The notes under the pieces were generated by a model, which saw nothing but the letters and a program-made list of their open reading frames with translations, did not search any database and had not been told where the DNA came from. 64,000 bases of DNA from Halopseudomonas xiamenensis. GTDB lineage: Bacteria > Pseudomonadota > Gammaproteobacteria > Pseudomonadales > Pseudomonadaceae. Shown piece after piece: positions 36,141 to 45,801 of the stretch. Made by a program: the position numbers and the translations under genes. The stretch lies in assembly GCF_014219065.1 (NCBI RefSeq), contig NZ_JACLGO010000002.1, positions 177,994 to 241,993 on the forward strand, given 5' to 3'. The number at the start of each line of letters is the position of its first letter. Within the stretch, counting starts at the first letter, position 1.

Positions 36141-37079
36141 TCAACGCACCCCAAGCAACTCAAGACTCTCATAGGTCACCGCCCCAATGGCCAGCCCATT
36201 ATCAGCCTGATAATCCGCCAGCGCGGCGACGGTGCGTTGGCCCAGTTTGCTGTCGATGTTACCGAGGCTGTAGCCCCTGGAGCTGAGCGCGGCCTGCAGG
36301 CGGCCGATCAGGGTGGGGTGCAGGTCCGAGTCGCACACTGCGCGTCTGAGCACGATCTGCGGTTCGCCCTGGTACTTGGTGATGTTCATGGTGCGGGTCA
36401 CGGCCGGCTCGGTGCGTTGCTGCACCTGCTCGGGGCGCACTGTCTCCACATGGGCGACGGTGGCAATCTGGGGCTCGGTAACGACTTCGACCACCCGCGC
36501 GGGCTGGTCCACAACCCAGCGGGTCACGTTCTCGTACACCGCCGGCTCGGTCACCGTCCTGGTGGTCTCGGGCTCTACCAGCACCTTGACCTTGACGGTC
36601 TCCTCCCGGGCGGGGACGGCCTTGGCGCAGAACGCCATGGCGCCGGTGTTGCCGTAACGGGTACCTGCGGCCTGGCAGGGTTCGAGTACCGTCTTGGCCT
36701 GCTCCACGGTCAGCACCGCTTCGCGCTCCTCGTACACCGCCGGTACTACCACCGAGCGCTGGACCTCGGGTTTGACCAGCACCTGTTCGGTCACCTGCTT
36801 GAAGGTGGCGGGTTCCACGCGGTAGGTTTTCACACCCTCGCGGGTCACCACCTGCTGCACACCTTCGCGGAGCTGGGCGGGGGTCACGGCATATCTGACG
36901 CTGGGCTCCTGCAACACGACTTCCACTTCTTCGTGTAGCGGGCGCGGCTTGATGGGTGCGTTGACCCAGCACTGACCCGCAGTAATGGCGGTCTGATCCG
37001 GCTGTTGGGCGGCAGCCTGTGTCGCCAGGCTGAAAGACACGGCGACAAACAACGGGGGCAGCCAAAGAAAAGAGCGCAT
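36141..37079 (-). CDS. Exported peptidoglycan-binding-domain protein
   Basis: A 312-aa protein with a signal peptide (LWLPPLFVAVSFSLATQAAA). A central region of about 200 residues has repeated Val/Glu/Pro-rich units (PAVYEEREAVLTV, PAVYENVTRWVV, and similar). A C-terminal peptidoglycan-binding type 1 domain (about 245-312) includes LIGRLQAALSSRGYSLGNID and LGQRTVAALADYQ. It is probably a periplasmic wall-associated structural protein. ATG 37079 has AGGAT about 9 bp upstream. It stands alone; specific function is unknown. Confidence 0.75.
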   Translation of the reverse strand: MRSFLWLPPLFVAVSFSLATQAAAQQPDQTAITAGQCWVNAPIKPRPLHEEVEVVLQEPSVRYAVTPAQLREGVQQVVTREGVKTYRVEPATFKQVTEQVLVKPEVQRSVVVPAVYEEREAVLTVEQAKTVLEPCQAAGTRYGNTGAMAFCAKAVPAREETVKVKVLVEPETTRTVTEPAVYENVTRWVVDQPARVVEVVTEPQIATVAHVETVRPEQVQQRTEPAVTRTMNITKYQGEPQIVLRRAVCDSDLHPTLIGRLQAALSSRGYSLGNIDSKLGQRTVAALADYQADNGLAIGAVTYESLELLGVR

Positions 37080-37155
37080 GTTAACTATCCTGAGTCCCAT
37101 TAATCCAAGCGGCCAATGTTATTGGCTCAACCGGTAAACCACAAGGCGACAGACC

Positions 37156-38721
37156 CTAGCGGTTGAAGCGTTCGACCAGGGCGTGCAGCGCCTGGGCGGT
37201 GGTTTCCATATCCTTGCCGGTCTGTGCCGAGCGCTGTGCCAGTTCGGCGTTCTGGTCGGAGACGCTGGCGATGTTGGTGATCTGCCGGGAGATATCCTCG
37301 GCGACGTGGGCCTGCTGGTTGGAGGCGACCGCCATCTGCTGGCCCATCTGGTGGATCTGGGCGATGGCCTGGGTGATGCCGTCCAGCGCCTGCTGGGTCT
37401 CGACCACCTGCTGTACGCCGGTCTGGGCTTCCTGGCTGCCCAGGTGCGCGACTTCCACCGCCTGGGCGGCGACCTGCTGCAGGGAGCCGATGATGCGCTG
37501 GATATGCTCGGTGGATTCCTGGGTTTTGGCTGCCAGCGAGCGCACCTCGTCGGCGACCACGGCAAAGCCGCGGCCCTGGTCGCCGGCGCGGGCAGCCTCG
37601 ATGGCGGCGTTCAGCGCCAGCAGGTTGGTCTGCTCGGCGATGGCGCGGATCATGTCGGCGGCGGTCTGGATCGACTGGGACTCGGCGGCCAGGCTGTCCA
37701 CCGAGTGGCTGATACCGCGTACGGTATCGGCCAGCCGCTCGATCACCTGGCGGGTGTTCTGCGCCTGCAGCGAGCCGGTCTGGCTCAGGCCGTTGACCTG
37801 CTGCGCGGCGCTGGCGGTGTCATGGATGTGCCGGGTCACCTCGCTGATCGACACGGCCATCTGGTTCATCGCGGTGGCGGCCATGTCGGCCTCGTCGCGC
37901 TGTTTGCGCAGGGCCTGGGCGGACTGGTCGGCCAGCTGGCCGCTGGTGGAGGCCAGCTCCGAGGTGCGGGTGGCGAAGTCGTTGAGACGGCTGAGCGCGG
38001 TGCGGATGCGCGCCTGCTCGCTGATCATGGCCAGCTGCAGGCGCGCCACCGGGGCCGGGGCGTCACTGTAGGTCAGGGCGATCAGTTCGCTGTCGAAGCT
38101 GTCGCCGGCGGTATTGCGCAGGCTGTCCAGGGTGCGCCGTTCATGCCGGCGCGCCAGCGCCTGCAGGGCGAACAGCAGCACTGCGCTGCTGCCCAGGCTG
38201 AGCCAGTAGTTACCGACAGACAGGGCGCCGGCGGCAATCGCGGTGGCCACCAGCGGCGGCGCCAGGTCGCCCGCCAGGCTGACCAGGCGTTGCATCGCCG
38301 GCACCTGGCGCTGGCCGTCGCGCATTTTCTGGTACAACACGGCGGCGCGGCGCACCTGTTCCGGCTCGGGCTTGACCCGCACCGACTCGTAGCCGGTGAT
38401 GCGGCCGTTCTCCAGGATAGGCGTGACGTAGGCGTTGACCCAGTAGTAGTCGCCGTTGCGGCAGCGGTTCTTGACCACGCCCATCCAGCTACGGCCGCTT
38501 TTCAGGTAGGACCACATATGGGCGAATACCGCCTCGGGCATGTCCGGATGGCGGACGATGTTGTGCGGGCTGCCGATCAGGTCCTCGCGGGCGAAGCCGC
38601 TGACCGCCACGAACTCGTCATTGCAGTAGGCGATCACGCCCTTGGCATTGGTCGCGGAGATCAGCCGCTGGCTGGCCGGGAAGCTGACTTCGTGCTGGGT
38701 AACCGGCTGGTTGTTCTTCAA
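37156..38721 (-). CDS. PAS-containing chemoreceptor (Aer-like)
   Basis: A 521-aa methyl-accepting chemotaxis protein with no large periplasmic domain. An N-terminal PAS domain (about residues 20-115; [29 protein letters not shown]) resembles the redox-sensing PAS of Aer. Two hydrophobic helices (about 155-190) anchor it. The signalling domain has [19 protein letters not shown] and [12 protein letters not shown]. Start is TTG with GAGG 7 bp upstream. It lies 34 bp downstream of an EAL gene on the same strand and is probably co-transcribed. Confidence 0.9.
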   Translation of the reverse strand: MKNNQPVTQHEVSFPASQRLISATNAKGVIAYCNDEFVAVSGFAREDLIGSPHNIVRHPDMPEAVFAHMWSYLKSGRSWMGVVKNRCRNGDYYWVNAYVTPILENGRITGYESVRVKPEPEQVRRAAVLYQKMRDGQRQVPAMQRLVSLAGDLAPPLVATAIAAGALSVGNYWLSLGSSAVLLFALQALARRHERRTLDSLRNTAGDSFDSELIALTYSDAPAPVARLQLAMISEQARIRTALSRLNDFATRTSELASTSGQLADQSAQALRKQRDEADMAATAMNQMAVSISEVTRHIHDTASAAQQVNGLSQTGSLQAQNTRQVIERLADTVRGISHSVDSLAAESQSIQTAADMIRAIAEQTNLLALNAAIEAARAGDQGRGFAVVADEVRSLAAKTQESTEHIQRIIGSLQQVAAQAVEVAHLGSQEAQTGVQQVVETQQALDGITQAIAQIHQMGQQMAVASNQQAHVAEDISRQITNIASVSDQNAELAQRSAQTGKDMETTAQALHALVERFNR

Positions 38722-38755
38722 CGCAACACCTCGGGTGGTCAGGTTGTTTCGGGTT

Positions 38756-39598
38756 TCAGTTGGGTCTGCAGGGCGCGGCTGTGAGCCGGGCTTGGCTGTA
38801 CATCAGCGGGTTGGACTCGGCGGGCCGGTCGAACAGGTAACCCTGGAAGGCAAAGCAGCCGATGGAACTGAGGTAATCGAACTGTTCCAGGGTTTCCACA
38901 CCCTCGGCCACCACCTGTATCTCCAGGCGCCGGGCCAGCTCCAGCAGGCCCTCGACAATGGCTCTGTCCCTGTGAGTGTAGGGCAGATTGCGAACAAAGG
39001 AGCTGTCGATCTTCAGGTAGTCCACCGGCAGCCACTGCAGATGGCTCAGGGCCGAGTAGCCGGTGCCGAAGTCATCCAGCGCCAGGCTCAGGCCCAATGC
39101 CCGCAGCTGGTTGAGCTGTTGCAACAGGTTGTTGTCGGGCTGCTCCAGCGGGGTGGACTCGATCAGTTCCAGGCACAGGCCGGTCGGGTCGGCGCCGCTG
39201 CGCTGCAGGCAGCCGAGCAGGCTGTCGCAGAAGCCGGGGGCGGTAAGCTGGGCGGCGCTGATATTGACCCCGACCAGCCAGTCGGTCGCCGGCTGCTGGC
39301 GTTGCCACTGGGCCAGGGTATGGCAGACGTTATCCAGTACCCAGTCACCGATGGACGCCAGCAACCCGGCGGCCTCGGCCAGCGGCAGAAACTGCTCCGG
39401 GGTGAGCAGGCCGTGCTGCGGATGTTGCCAGCGCAGCAGCGCCTCGCGGGCAACCAGCCGGCAGTCGGCATCGACGATGCTCTGGTAGTACAGGCGCAGC
39501 TGGCCCTGGTGCAGGGCGTCGTGCAGTTGCGCGGCATCAGGCGGGCCGGGCTCGCGGGTGTGATCATCTGGAGCGGCAGGAGGATGGGATGTTGCCAA
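38756..39598 (-). CDS. EAL-domain cyclic-di-GMP phosphodiesterase
   Basis: A 280-aa stand-alone EAL protein that should hydrolyse c-di-GMP. Catalytic motifs look complete: [52 protein letters not shown] and AEGVETLEQ. It has no sensor or membrane domain. Start is TTG at 39598, with GGAG 9 bp upstream; no better start is in frame. It is upstream of the PAS chemoreceptor and downstream of flp on the same strand, which suits a role in lowering c-di-GMP near adhesion genes. Confidence 0.88.
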   Translation of the reverse strand: MATSHPPAAPDDHTREPGPPDAAQLHDALHQGQLRLYYQSIVDADCRLVAREALLRWQHPQHGLLTPEQFLPLAEAAGLLASIGDWVLDNVCHTLAQWQRQQPATDWLVGVNISAAQLTAPGFCDSLLGCLQRSGADPTGLCLELIESTPLEQPDNNLLQQLNQLRALGLSLALDDFGTGYSALSHLQWLPVDYLKIDSSFVRNLPYTHRDRAIVEGLLELARRLEIQVVAEGVETLEQFDYLSSIGCFAFQGYLFDRPAESNPLMYSQARLTAAPCRPN

Positions 39599-39675
39599 AT
39601 GAACGGTCTCCGCGTTGTGTGTCCGGGTTGCTTCACTGCAGCATTGCGTGACAACGCGCCATCGCGGCGGTGCAG

Positions 39676-39705
39676 CCGCTGCTGCCGAGAACCGGTCAGC
39701 AGCGG
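39676..39705. terminator. Hairpin between EAL gene and flp
   Basis: CCGCTGCTG (39676-39684) pairs with CAGCAGCGG (39697-39705) around a 12-nt loop, downstream of flp. A T/C-rich tract (CCCCTTTTTCCC) lies closer to flp. The rest of 39599-39768 holds nothing else recognisable. Confidence 0.4.
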
Positions 39706-39768
39706 CAGGAGAGGGCAGAAGGCAGGGGCCGGTTGTTTAAATGTACCTGACCCCTTTTTCCCTTCCCC

Positions 39769-39984
39769 CTATTCTGTGGCGGTAGTTCCTGACGCTTCGC
39801 CTGTAAGTCGACTCCCTATTGCTGTAAAGAGATCTGAAACGCTCTCACCTAAAAAAGTAGCTGCGCCAATAATCGCCACCGCAATCAACCCCGCAATCAA
39901 AGCATACTCAATCGCCGAAGCCCCATCCTCACGCTTGATAAAAGCGCGCACTGTTTCCATCAACATGATCAGCTTGGTATTCAT
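39769..39984 (-). CDS. flp: Flp-family type IVb prepilin
   Basis: A 71-aa major pilin precursor. After a short leader ending REDG comes the mature sequence ASAIEYALIAGLIAV. The expected prepilin-peptidase cut is after Gly, with Glu at position 5 of the mature protein and Tyr next to it, as in all Flp pilins. ATG 39984 is chosen for its AAGGAA site 8 bp upstream; the open frame continues to 40014. It is divergent from rcpC, whose product and neighbours assemble it. Confidence 0.95.
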   Translation of the reverse strand: MNTKLIMLMETVRAFIKREDGASAIEYALIAGLIAVAIIGAATFLGESVSDLFTAIGSRLTGEASGTTATE

Positions 39985-40095
39985 GATGTGTTTCCTTCCC
40001 GGTTCCCAATGCAAGTAAGTATCCGCGGCAAGTTGTAACAGGGCGGACTCTGGCTAGTTATATAGCGAGCATAACCATCGCCCCTGCTGAAAGTA

Positions 40096-40150
40096 ATTAT
40101 GCAATTGGGACTATCACTATCTGGCAATGGGAGAGTGTGTTGCCGGCTGG
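40096..40150 (+). promoter_or_regulatory. Shared regulatory element, copy B (rcp/tad operon)
   Basis: ATTATGCAATTGGGACTATC followed by CTGGCAATGGGAGAGTG. Bases 40103-40150 match 21309-21356 at 39 of 48 positions, and the first 20 bp match copy C (49174-49193) at 18 of 20. It lies in the flp-rcpC divergent region, 94 bp before rcpC. Confidence 0.6.
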
Positions 40151-40243
40151 CTAGAATCCCGGATCACATGCGCCTGGGTGTTCGCCGGGCTGGGTGAGTC
40201 GTTCGCCCGATTCCGTACTACGGCTACCAAGGAGCGTGCCGCA

Positions 40244-41197
40244 ATGAACAGTCGTGTAACCATGGTCCTGGCGGGCCTGTTGTTGGTGGGGGCCGTCGTT
40301 GCCGGTTATTGGGGACTGTCATTGAGCCGCCAGCCGGAGGTGGTCCAGGTCGCGCCGGAGCCAGCGCTGGCCGCGCCGGCCATCGAGCTGCCCAGCCTGC
40401 CGCTGGTCAACCAGGAGGACGAGCCGGAGCGGGTGCCGGTGGTGGTGTTGGCGCGGGCGGTGCCGGCCATGGCGGCGATCAGTGCCGAGGACCTGCTGGT
40501 CGAGGAACTGCGCGTGGCGCCGCCGGGCAGCTTTGCCGATGGCGAGCCGCTGCTCGGCCGGGTGGTCTGGCGCGAGCTGCCGGCGGGCACGGTGCTTAAC
40601 GAGTCGAGCTTCGAGACCGGCGGGCCGCTGGCGCGGATGATCCGCCCGGCCGAGCGTGCGCTGGCGATCCAGGTGGACGAGGTGACCGGTGGTGGCGGGC
40701 ATATCCAGCCCGGCGACTATGTGGATGTGCTGCTGTTTCTGCGCGACGACGAGCGCAACAGCGACCGCACCGCGCAGGTGGTGATCCCGGCGCTGCGGGT
40801 ACTGACCGTGGGCAGCGCGCTGGGAGCCGACCGCACTGGCGAGCCGCTGATGGCGCCGGTGGCCGAGGACGAGCAGGACAAGCGCGCCAACCGCCGGGTA
40901 GAGCAGGCGCGCACCGTGGTGCTGGCGTTGCCCGAGAGCCTGCTGACCCGTTTCATGCTGGCCAGCGAGGTCGGCAAGCTGCGGCTGGCGGTGCGCAGCA
41001 TCGACGAGAAGCTGCTGGCCGAATACCAGGCCGGCAAGGCGCTGGAGGACAAGGTCGAGGAGCTGAACCGCCAGCTGTTCCAGTTCGAGAAGCTGGCGCT
41101 GCGCCAGGTGCAGCGTCCGCAGCCGGGGTTGGTGCCGGCGCGCCCCGCCGGTGTCCCGGTCTACCACGGTAGCAGCGTTTCCCGCCAATACCCCTGA
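40244..41197 (+). CDS. rcpC: Flp pilus assembly protein RcpC/CpaB
   Basis: A 317-aa protein with an N-terminal membrane anchor (VLAGLLLVGAVVAGYW) and a SAF domain (about residues 68-130; ARAVPAMAAISAEDLL, GRVVWRELPAGTVLNESSF), followed by the RcpC/CpaB region (ALAIQVDEVTGGGGHIQPGD). It is a periplasmic component that may couple the secretin to peptidoglycan or the platform. ATG 40244 has AAGGAG 9 bp upstream. It is first in the plus-strand rcpC-rcpA-tadZABCD operon. Confidence 0.93.
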   Translation: MNSRVTMVLAGLLLVGAVVAGYWGLSLSRQPEVVQVAPEPALAAPAIELPSLPLVNQEDEPERVPVVVLARAVPAMAAISAEDLLVEELRVAPPGSFADGEPLLGRVVWRELPAGTVLNESSFETGGPLARMIRPAERALAIQVDEVTGGGGHIQPGDYVDVLLFLRDDERNSDRTAQVVIPALRVLTVGSALGADRTGEPLMAPVAEDEQDKRANRRVEQARTVVLALPESLLTRFMLASEVGKLRLAVRSIDEKLLAEYQAGKALEDKVEELNRQLFQFEKLALRQVQRPQPGLVPARPAGVPVYHGSSVSRQYP

Positions 41198-41217
41198 GCG
41201 AGTCAAGGATGCAGACC

Positions 41218-42474
41218 ATGCTGATCAACCATACCAAACGTACGCTGCTGGCCCTGGGCGCGCTGACCGCCGGCCTGGCCGGCACCCCGGCGCTGGCGCA
41301 GACGGCCACCGGCTGCGCGGCGCTGGGGCAATTGCCGGGCACCTTTGAGGTGCGCCAGGGCGAGCACCGGCAGCTGCAGTTGCCGGTGCCGATCACCCGT
41401 ATCGCCGTGGGCAACCCGGAGGTGGCTGAGGCGCGCCTGCTCAACCGTGACAGCGTGCTGCTGCTGGGCCAGGGCCCGGGGGTAACCACCGTCAGCCTGT
41501 GGACCCGCTGCGCCAGCACCCCGCAGCAGAGCATGCTGTTCGTCGAGGGCGCGGCCACCGCGGCGCTGGCCCGGCCGCTGTTGCCGGACAGTACCGACCC
41601 GGCGTTGCCGAGCCAGGTGCAGACCGATATCCGCTTTGTCGAGGTCAACCGCACCAAGCTCAAGGAGGTGGGTATCCGTCTGTTCGGTACCGCCTCGAAC
41701 AACTTCCTGTTCGGCTCGCCGGGCAGCAGCCTGGTCACCGATGTGCCGGTCGGTGGCGTCAGTGGGGTAACGCCGGGGGCGCAGGTGCCGCTGTCGGCCG
41801 ATGGCTTCAACATCCTCTGGGGTGGCGGCAGCAGCAAGTTTCTCGGTGCGCTGAGCGCGCTGGAGAACAGCGGCTTCGCCTACACCCTGTCGCGCCCCAG
41901 CCTGGTGGCGCTCAGTGGCCAGAGCGCCAGCTTCCTGGCCGGGGGCGAGTTCCCGGTACCGATCCCCAGCAGCGGCAGCGACTCGCTGTCGATCGAGTAC
42001 AAGGAGTACGGCATCCGCCTGAACCTGACGCCGACGGTGATCGATCGCAACCGTATCCACCTCAAGGTGGCGCCGGAGGTCAGCGAGCTGGACTTCAGCG
42101 CCGGCATCCAGATTGCCGGCACCCAGGTGCCGGCGCTGAATGTGCGGCGCACCGATACCAGTATCTCCCTGGCCGATGGCGAGAGCTTCGTCATCAGCGG
42201 CCTGATCAATACCAGCAATCGCTCGGCGGTGGACAAGCTGCCGGGGCTGGGCGACATCCCGGTGCTGGGCGCGTTCTTCCGCAATTCGAGCATGCAACGC
42301 GAGGAGCGTGAGCTGTTGATGATAGTCACGCCACGCCTGGTCAATCCGCTGGCGGCGGACGCGGGCCTGCCGGAGCTACCCGGCGAGCAACTGCGCAACT
42401 ACGACCCTTCGGTATTCGAGATGCTGTTGTTCGAGAACGGTGATTTCGACCGGACCAGCGGGCTTTCCTGGTGA
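41218..42474 (+). CDS. rcpA: Flp pilus secretin RcpA/CpaC
   Basis: The 418-aa outer-membrane secretin through which the Flp pilus leaves. It has a signal peptide (LLALGALTAGLAGTPALA), an N-terminal pilus-secretin domain (LPVPITRIAVGNPEVAEARL), and a C-terminal secretin core (about 225-390; SRPSLVALSGQSASFLAGGE, IRLNLTPTVIDRN and VLGAFFRNSSMQREERELL). I prefer ATG 41218 because AAGGA lies 8 bp upstream; ATG 41209 is possible. Confidence 0.94.
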   Translation: MLINHTKRTLLALGALTAGLAGTPALAQTATGCAALGQLPGTFEVRQGEHRQLQLPVPITRIAVGNPEVAEARLLNRDSVLLLGQGPGVTTVSLWTRCASTPQQSMLFVEGAATAALARPLLPDSTDPALPSQVQTDIRFVEVNRTKLKEVGIRLFGTASNNFLFGSPGSSLVTDVPVGGVSGVTPGAQVPLSADGFNILWGGGSSKFLGALSALENSGFAYTLSRPSLVALSGQSASFLAGGEFPVPIPSSGSDSLSIEYKEYGIRLNLTPTVIDRNRIHLKVAPEVSELDFSAGIQIAGTQVPALNVRRTDTSISLADGESFVISGLINTSNRSAVDKLPGLGDIPVLGAFFRNSSMQREERELLMIVTPRLVNPLAADAGLPELPGEQLRNYDPSVFEMLLFENGDFDRTSGLSW

Positions 42475-42488
42475 ACAGTGAGGTGATG

Positions 42489-43661
42489 ATGCAAACGTTT
42501 CTGGCCTGCACCACTCAGGATACCGATATCAGCTGGCTGCAGAGTTCGCTGGCGCCCATGGGCCAGGTGCTGCGCGCCAGCCCGAGCCTGGACGAGCTGT
42601 TCGGCCTGATCGATGCCACCGGCGCCACCTTGGTGTTCGTCGGCATGGACCGCGACAACCTGTCGGCGCAGTGCGCGCTGATCGAAAGCCTGCTCGAGGC
42701 CCGGCCGCTGCTGGCGGTGATGGTGGTCGGCGATGGTTTCGACAATGACCTGGTGATCGCTGCGATGCGCGCCGGGGCGCGCGACTTCGTCACCTACGGG
42801 CTGCGCACCAGTGAGGTCAGCGGGCTGGTGCGGCGTATTACCGAGCGGTTGCCGCCGCTGCCGGCGCGCAAGCAGCAGGGTAACCTGGTGCTGCTGTTCG
42901 GCAACCAGCCGGATGCCGATGCGGCGCTGGTGGCGGCACATATGGCGCTGCAGATGCAGCGCAGCGGCCAGCGTACCCTGCTGGTGGACCTGGGCGTGCC
43001 CAATGGCGAGAGCCTGGACGTGCTGCGGCTGGAGCCGAGCTTCGTGTTCTCCGATGCGGTACGCAACCTGCGGCGCATCGACCGCACCCTGATTGACAGT
43101 GCCTTCATTGAGCACGACAGCGGCCTGCGGGTGCTGCCAGCGGGGAATAACGAGCCGCCGCTGAATATGTACAGCGCCTCCGAGCTGTTTCTGCTGACCG
43201 CGACCCTGCGGCAGAACTTCGACCGGGTGCTGGTCAACCTGGCCGGCCATACGGACAGCGAGATACTGCGCAATTTCGTCGGCCAGGCCGATCAGCTGTG
43301 CTGGTACGTGGACCCGAGCGTGAGCTGCTGTCGGCGCAATCTGGAGCTGCTCAACAAGTGGCGGGTGGATGGCGTCAAGCTGGAACATGCGCGGCTGCTG
43401 GTGGACCGTTACTACGACAACGTGGCGCCTGCGCCCAAGGCTCTCGGCCGGACCTTCGAGATGCCGCTGCTGGCCGCGCTGCCGGCCAGTGCCGAGCTGC
43501 GCCTGCGCGCGCGTAACCAGCGCACGCCGCTGTTCCATCTGGCCCCGCGTGATGCGTTGAGCAAGGCGCTGGTCGAGCTGGTGGAACAGCTGACCCCGGC
43601 TACCGCCGGGGGGCGCACACCGGGCAGCCTGCTGCGGCGCCTGGCCGGGATCGGCAAATGA
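42489..43661 (+). CDS. tadZ: Pilus assembly protein TadZ/CpaE, degenerate P-loop
   Basis: A 390-aa cytoplasmic MinD/ParA-like protein that places the Tad machine in the cell. It has an N-terminal receiver-like domain (about residues 1-115) without a clear phosphorylation site, then an ATPase-like fold. The deviant Walker A region reads LLFGNQPDADAALVAAHMAL: the Gly-Lys-Thr residues are missing, while TLLVDLGVPNGESLDVL and FDRVLVNLAG keep the fold. ATG 42489 has GAGG 5 bp upstream; an in-frame GTG lies at 42471. Confidence 0.9.
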   Translation: MQTFLACTTQDTDISWLQSSLAPMGQVLRASPSLDELFGLIDATGATLVFVGMDRDNLSAQCALIESLLEARPLLAVMVVGDGFDNDLVIAAMRAGARDFVTYGLRTSEVSGLVRRITERLPPLPARKQQGNLVLLFGNQPDADAALVAAHMALQMQRSGQRTLLVDLGVPNGESLDVLRLEPSFVFSDAVRNLRRIDRTLIDSAFIEHDSGLRVLPAGNNEPPLNMYSASELFLLTATLRQNFDRVLVNLAGHTDSEILRNFVGQADQLCWYVDPSVSCCRRNLELLNKWRVDGVKLEHARLLVDRYYDNVAPAPKALGRTFEMPLLAALPASAELRLRARNQRTPLFHLAPRDALSKALVELVEQLTPATAGGRTPGSLLRRLAGIGK

Positions 43662-44929
43662 ACCGCTCGTTGCAGGCCGGCCTGGGGCCGGGGGTGGCGG
43701 AACTCAAGGCGCAGTTGCACCGCTACATCATCGACCAGCTGGAAGACGAGACCGACAATCTGCTGGAGGGGCCACGGCAGACGCTGGCGCGCTTTGTTGC
43801 CGGCAAGGTCGGCGAATACACCCGCCAGGCGCAGTTCGCGGTGTCGCGCTACGAGGCCGACCGGCTGACCGAGGAACTGGTCGACGAACTGGTCGGCTTC
43901 GGCCCGCTGGAAGTGCTGCTGCGTGATCGTTCGGTGAGCGAGATCCTGGTCAACGGGCCGCAGCGGATCTTTATCGAGCGCAATGGTGTGCTGCATCACA
44001 GCGATCTGCGCTTCATGGATGACCAGCACCTGCTGCGGGTGATCCAGCGCATCCTGGCGCCGCTGGGCCGGCGCCTGGATGAGTCCTCGCCGATGGTCGA
44101 TGCGCGCATGCCCGACGGTAGCCGGATCAATGCGGTGATCCCGCCGGTGGCGCTGGACGGGCCCTGCCTGTCGGTGCGCAAGTTCAGCCGCGACATGCTC
44201 AAGAGCGCTGACCTGGTGGCCTCGCGCTCGCTGGACCAGGCGATCCTGGACTTCTTCCGGCTGATGGTCAGCCGTGGCTGCAACGTGCTGGTCAGTGGCG
44301 GCACCGGCACCGGCAAGACCACCATGCTGAACATGCTCAGCCAGATGATCGACCCGCGTGAGCGGATCGTCACCATCGAGGACACCGCCGAGCTGCAACT
44401 CAAGCACGACCATGTGGTACGCCTGGAAACCCGCCCGCCGAATGCCGATGGCCACGGCGAGGTGACCGCCCGGGATCTGGTCCGCAACGCCCTGCGCATG
44501 CGCCCGGATCGTATCGTGCTGGGCGAGATCCGCGGGATCGAGGTGCTCGACGTGCTGACCGCAATGAATACCGGGCACGATGGCTCGATGAGTACGGTAC
44601 ACGCCAACACCGCCCAGGATGCGCTGCTGCGGCTGGAGACCCTGGTTGGGCTGTCCGGCATCCAGGTGCATGACCGCACCCTGCGCCAGACCATCTGCTC
44701 GGCGATCGACGTGGTCATCCAGCTGACCCGTACCAGCGATGGGCGGCGTTGCGTGGCCGAGGTGCTGGAGGTGGTCGGGTTGCGCGACGACCAGTACGTG
44801 ACCAATACCCTGTTCCGCCTGGAGCCGGGTATTCATGGCGGTTTTGTGCGCGAGGCACTGAACCCGGCCGGCGACAAGCTGCGGGGTACCGTGGGGCAGT
44901 CGGGCATGCCGGGGCTGGGCGGGCGATGA
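43658..44929 (+). CDS. tadA: Flp pilus assembly ATPase TadA/CpaF
   Basis: The 423-aa secretion-type hexameric ATPase that drives pilus assembly. Walker A is GGTGTGKTT (Lys220), the Asp box lies in VTIEDTAELQL, Walker B is IVLGEIRG, and the His box region is GHDGSMSTVHAN. The N-terminal half includes FGPLEVLLRDRSVSEILVNG. It overlaps tadZ and tadB by ATGA junctions, so translation is coupled. Confidence 0.96.
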   Translation: MNRSLQAGLGPGVAELKAQLHRYIIDQLEDETDNLLEGPRQTLARFVAGKVGEYTRQAQFAVSRYEADRLTEELVDELVGFGPLEVLLRDRSVSEILVNGPQRIFIERNGVLHHSDLRFMDDQHLLRVIQRILAPLGRRLDESSPMVDARMPDGSRINAVIPPVALDGPCLSVRKFSRDMLKSADLVASRSLDQAILDFFRLMVSRGCNVLVSGGTGTGKTTMLNMLSQMIDPRERIVTIEDTAELQLKHDHVVRLETRPPNADGHGEVTARDLVRNALRMRPDRIVLGEIRGIEVLDVLTAMNTGHDGSMSTVHANTAQDALLRLETLVGLSGIQVHDRTLRQTICSAIDVVIQLTRTSDGRRCVAEVLEVVGLRDDQYVTNTLFRLEPGIHGGFVREALNPAGDKLRGTVGQSGMPGLGGR

Positions 44930-45801
44930 ATCTCGCTCTGCTGCTGTGCCTGGCGCTGCTGTTCGGCGGCCTGCTGCTGTTGCGCCGGGGTATGCGCGAT
45001 GCGCAGTCCGAGCAGGTGGTGGAGCGCCTGGCCAGTGAGCGGAACCTGCCGGAGCGGGTACGCATGAGCCCGCTGCAGCGCGAACTGCTGCGCTCGGGGC
45101 TGAGCCTGCCGGCCTGGCTGGCGCTGCTGATTGTGCTGCTGTGGCTGCTGCTGGCGCTGTTGGCGTTGCCGCTGGGCGGTTGGGTGGCGGTGCTGCTGGT
45201 GCTGCTGGTGCCGCCGGTGTTGCTGCGTTTGTACATGCTGTGGCAGTACAGCCGGCGCCTGCAGCGCATGATCGAGCAGATGCCGCAGTTTCTCGACCAT
45301 GTGGTGCGCAGCCTGAAGTCCGGTCGCACCCTGGGCGATGGCATGTTGTTGAGCATGCAGAACTGCCAGGAGCCGCTGCACGGCGCCATGGAGCGCACCC
45401 GCAACGCGGTGCAGCGGGGCATGCCGCTGGCCGAGGCGATGGCCGACTTCGCCGAGCTGTACGAGCGTACGGAGTTCCATATCCTGGCCATGGGCGTGGC
45501 GGTCAACCAGCGCTATGGCGGCAATGCCAGCGAGCTGCTGACCAATCTGATCGGCATGATCCGTGACCGCGAGCGGGCGGCCCGGCAACTGCGCGCGCTG
45601 ACCGGGGAAACCCGCATCAGCGCCATCGTACTGGGCTGCATGCCGCTGGCGATGGGCGGTTACCTGTTCCTCAGCAACCCGCAGATGCTGTTGGGCATGT
45701 GGGAACAGTCCGGTGGACGCATGGTACTGCTGGTGGCCTTTGCCCTGCAGCTGATCGGTAGCTGGCTGCTGTGGCGAATGATGAGGAGCATTACCCGATG
45801 A
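44926..45801 (+). CDS. tadB: Flp pilus platform protein TadB
   Basis: A 291-aa inner-membrane protein of the GspF/TadB family. It has hydrophobic helices at the start (LALLLCLALLFGGLLLL), around 60-100 and near the end (LLVAFALQLIGSWLLW). The cytoplasmic T2SSF domain is about residues 105-250 (IEQMPQFLDHVVRSLKSGR, LAMGVAVNQRYGGNASELL). The open frame extends upstream inside tadA; ATG 44926 is chosen for the ATGA overlap. Confidence 0.93.
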   Translation: MNLALLLCLALLFGGLLLLRRGMRDAQSEQVVERLASERNLPERVRMSPLQRELLRSGLSLPAWLALLIVLLWLLLALLALPLGGWVAVLLVLLVPPVLLRLYMLWQYSRRLQRMIEQMPQFLDHVVRSLKSGRTLGDGMLLSMQNCQEPLHGAMERTRNAVQRGMPLAEAMADFAELYERTEFHILAMGVAVNQRYGGNASELLTNLIGMIRDRERAARQLRALTGETRISAIVLGCMPLAMGGYLFLSNPQMLLGMWEQSGGRMVLLVAFALQLIGSWLLWRMMRSITR

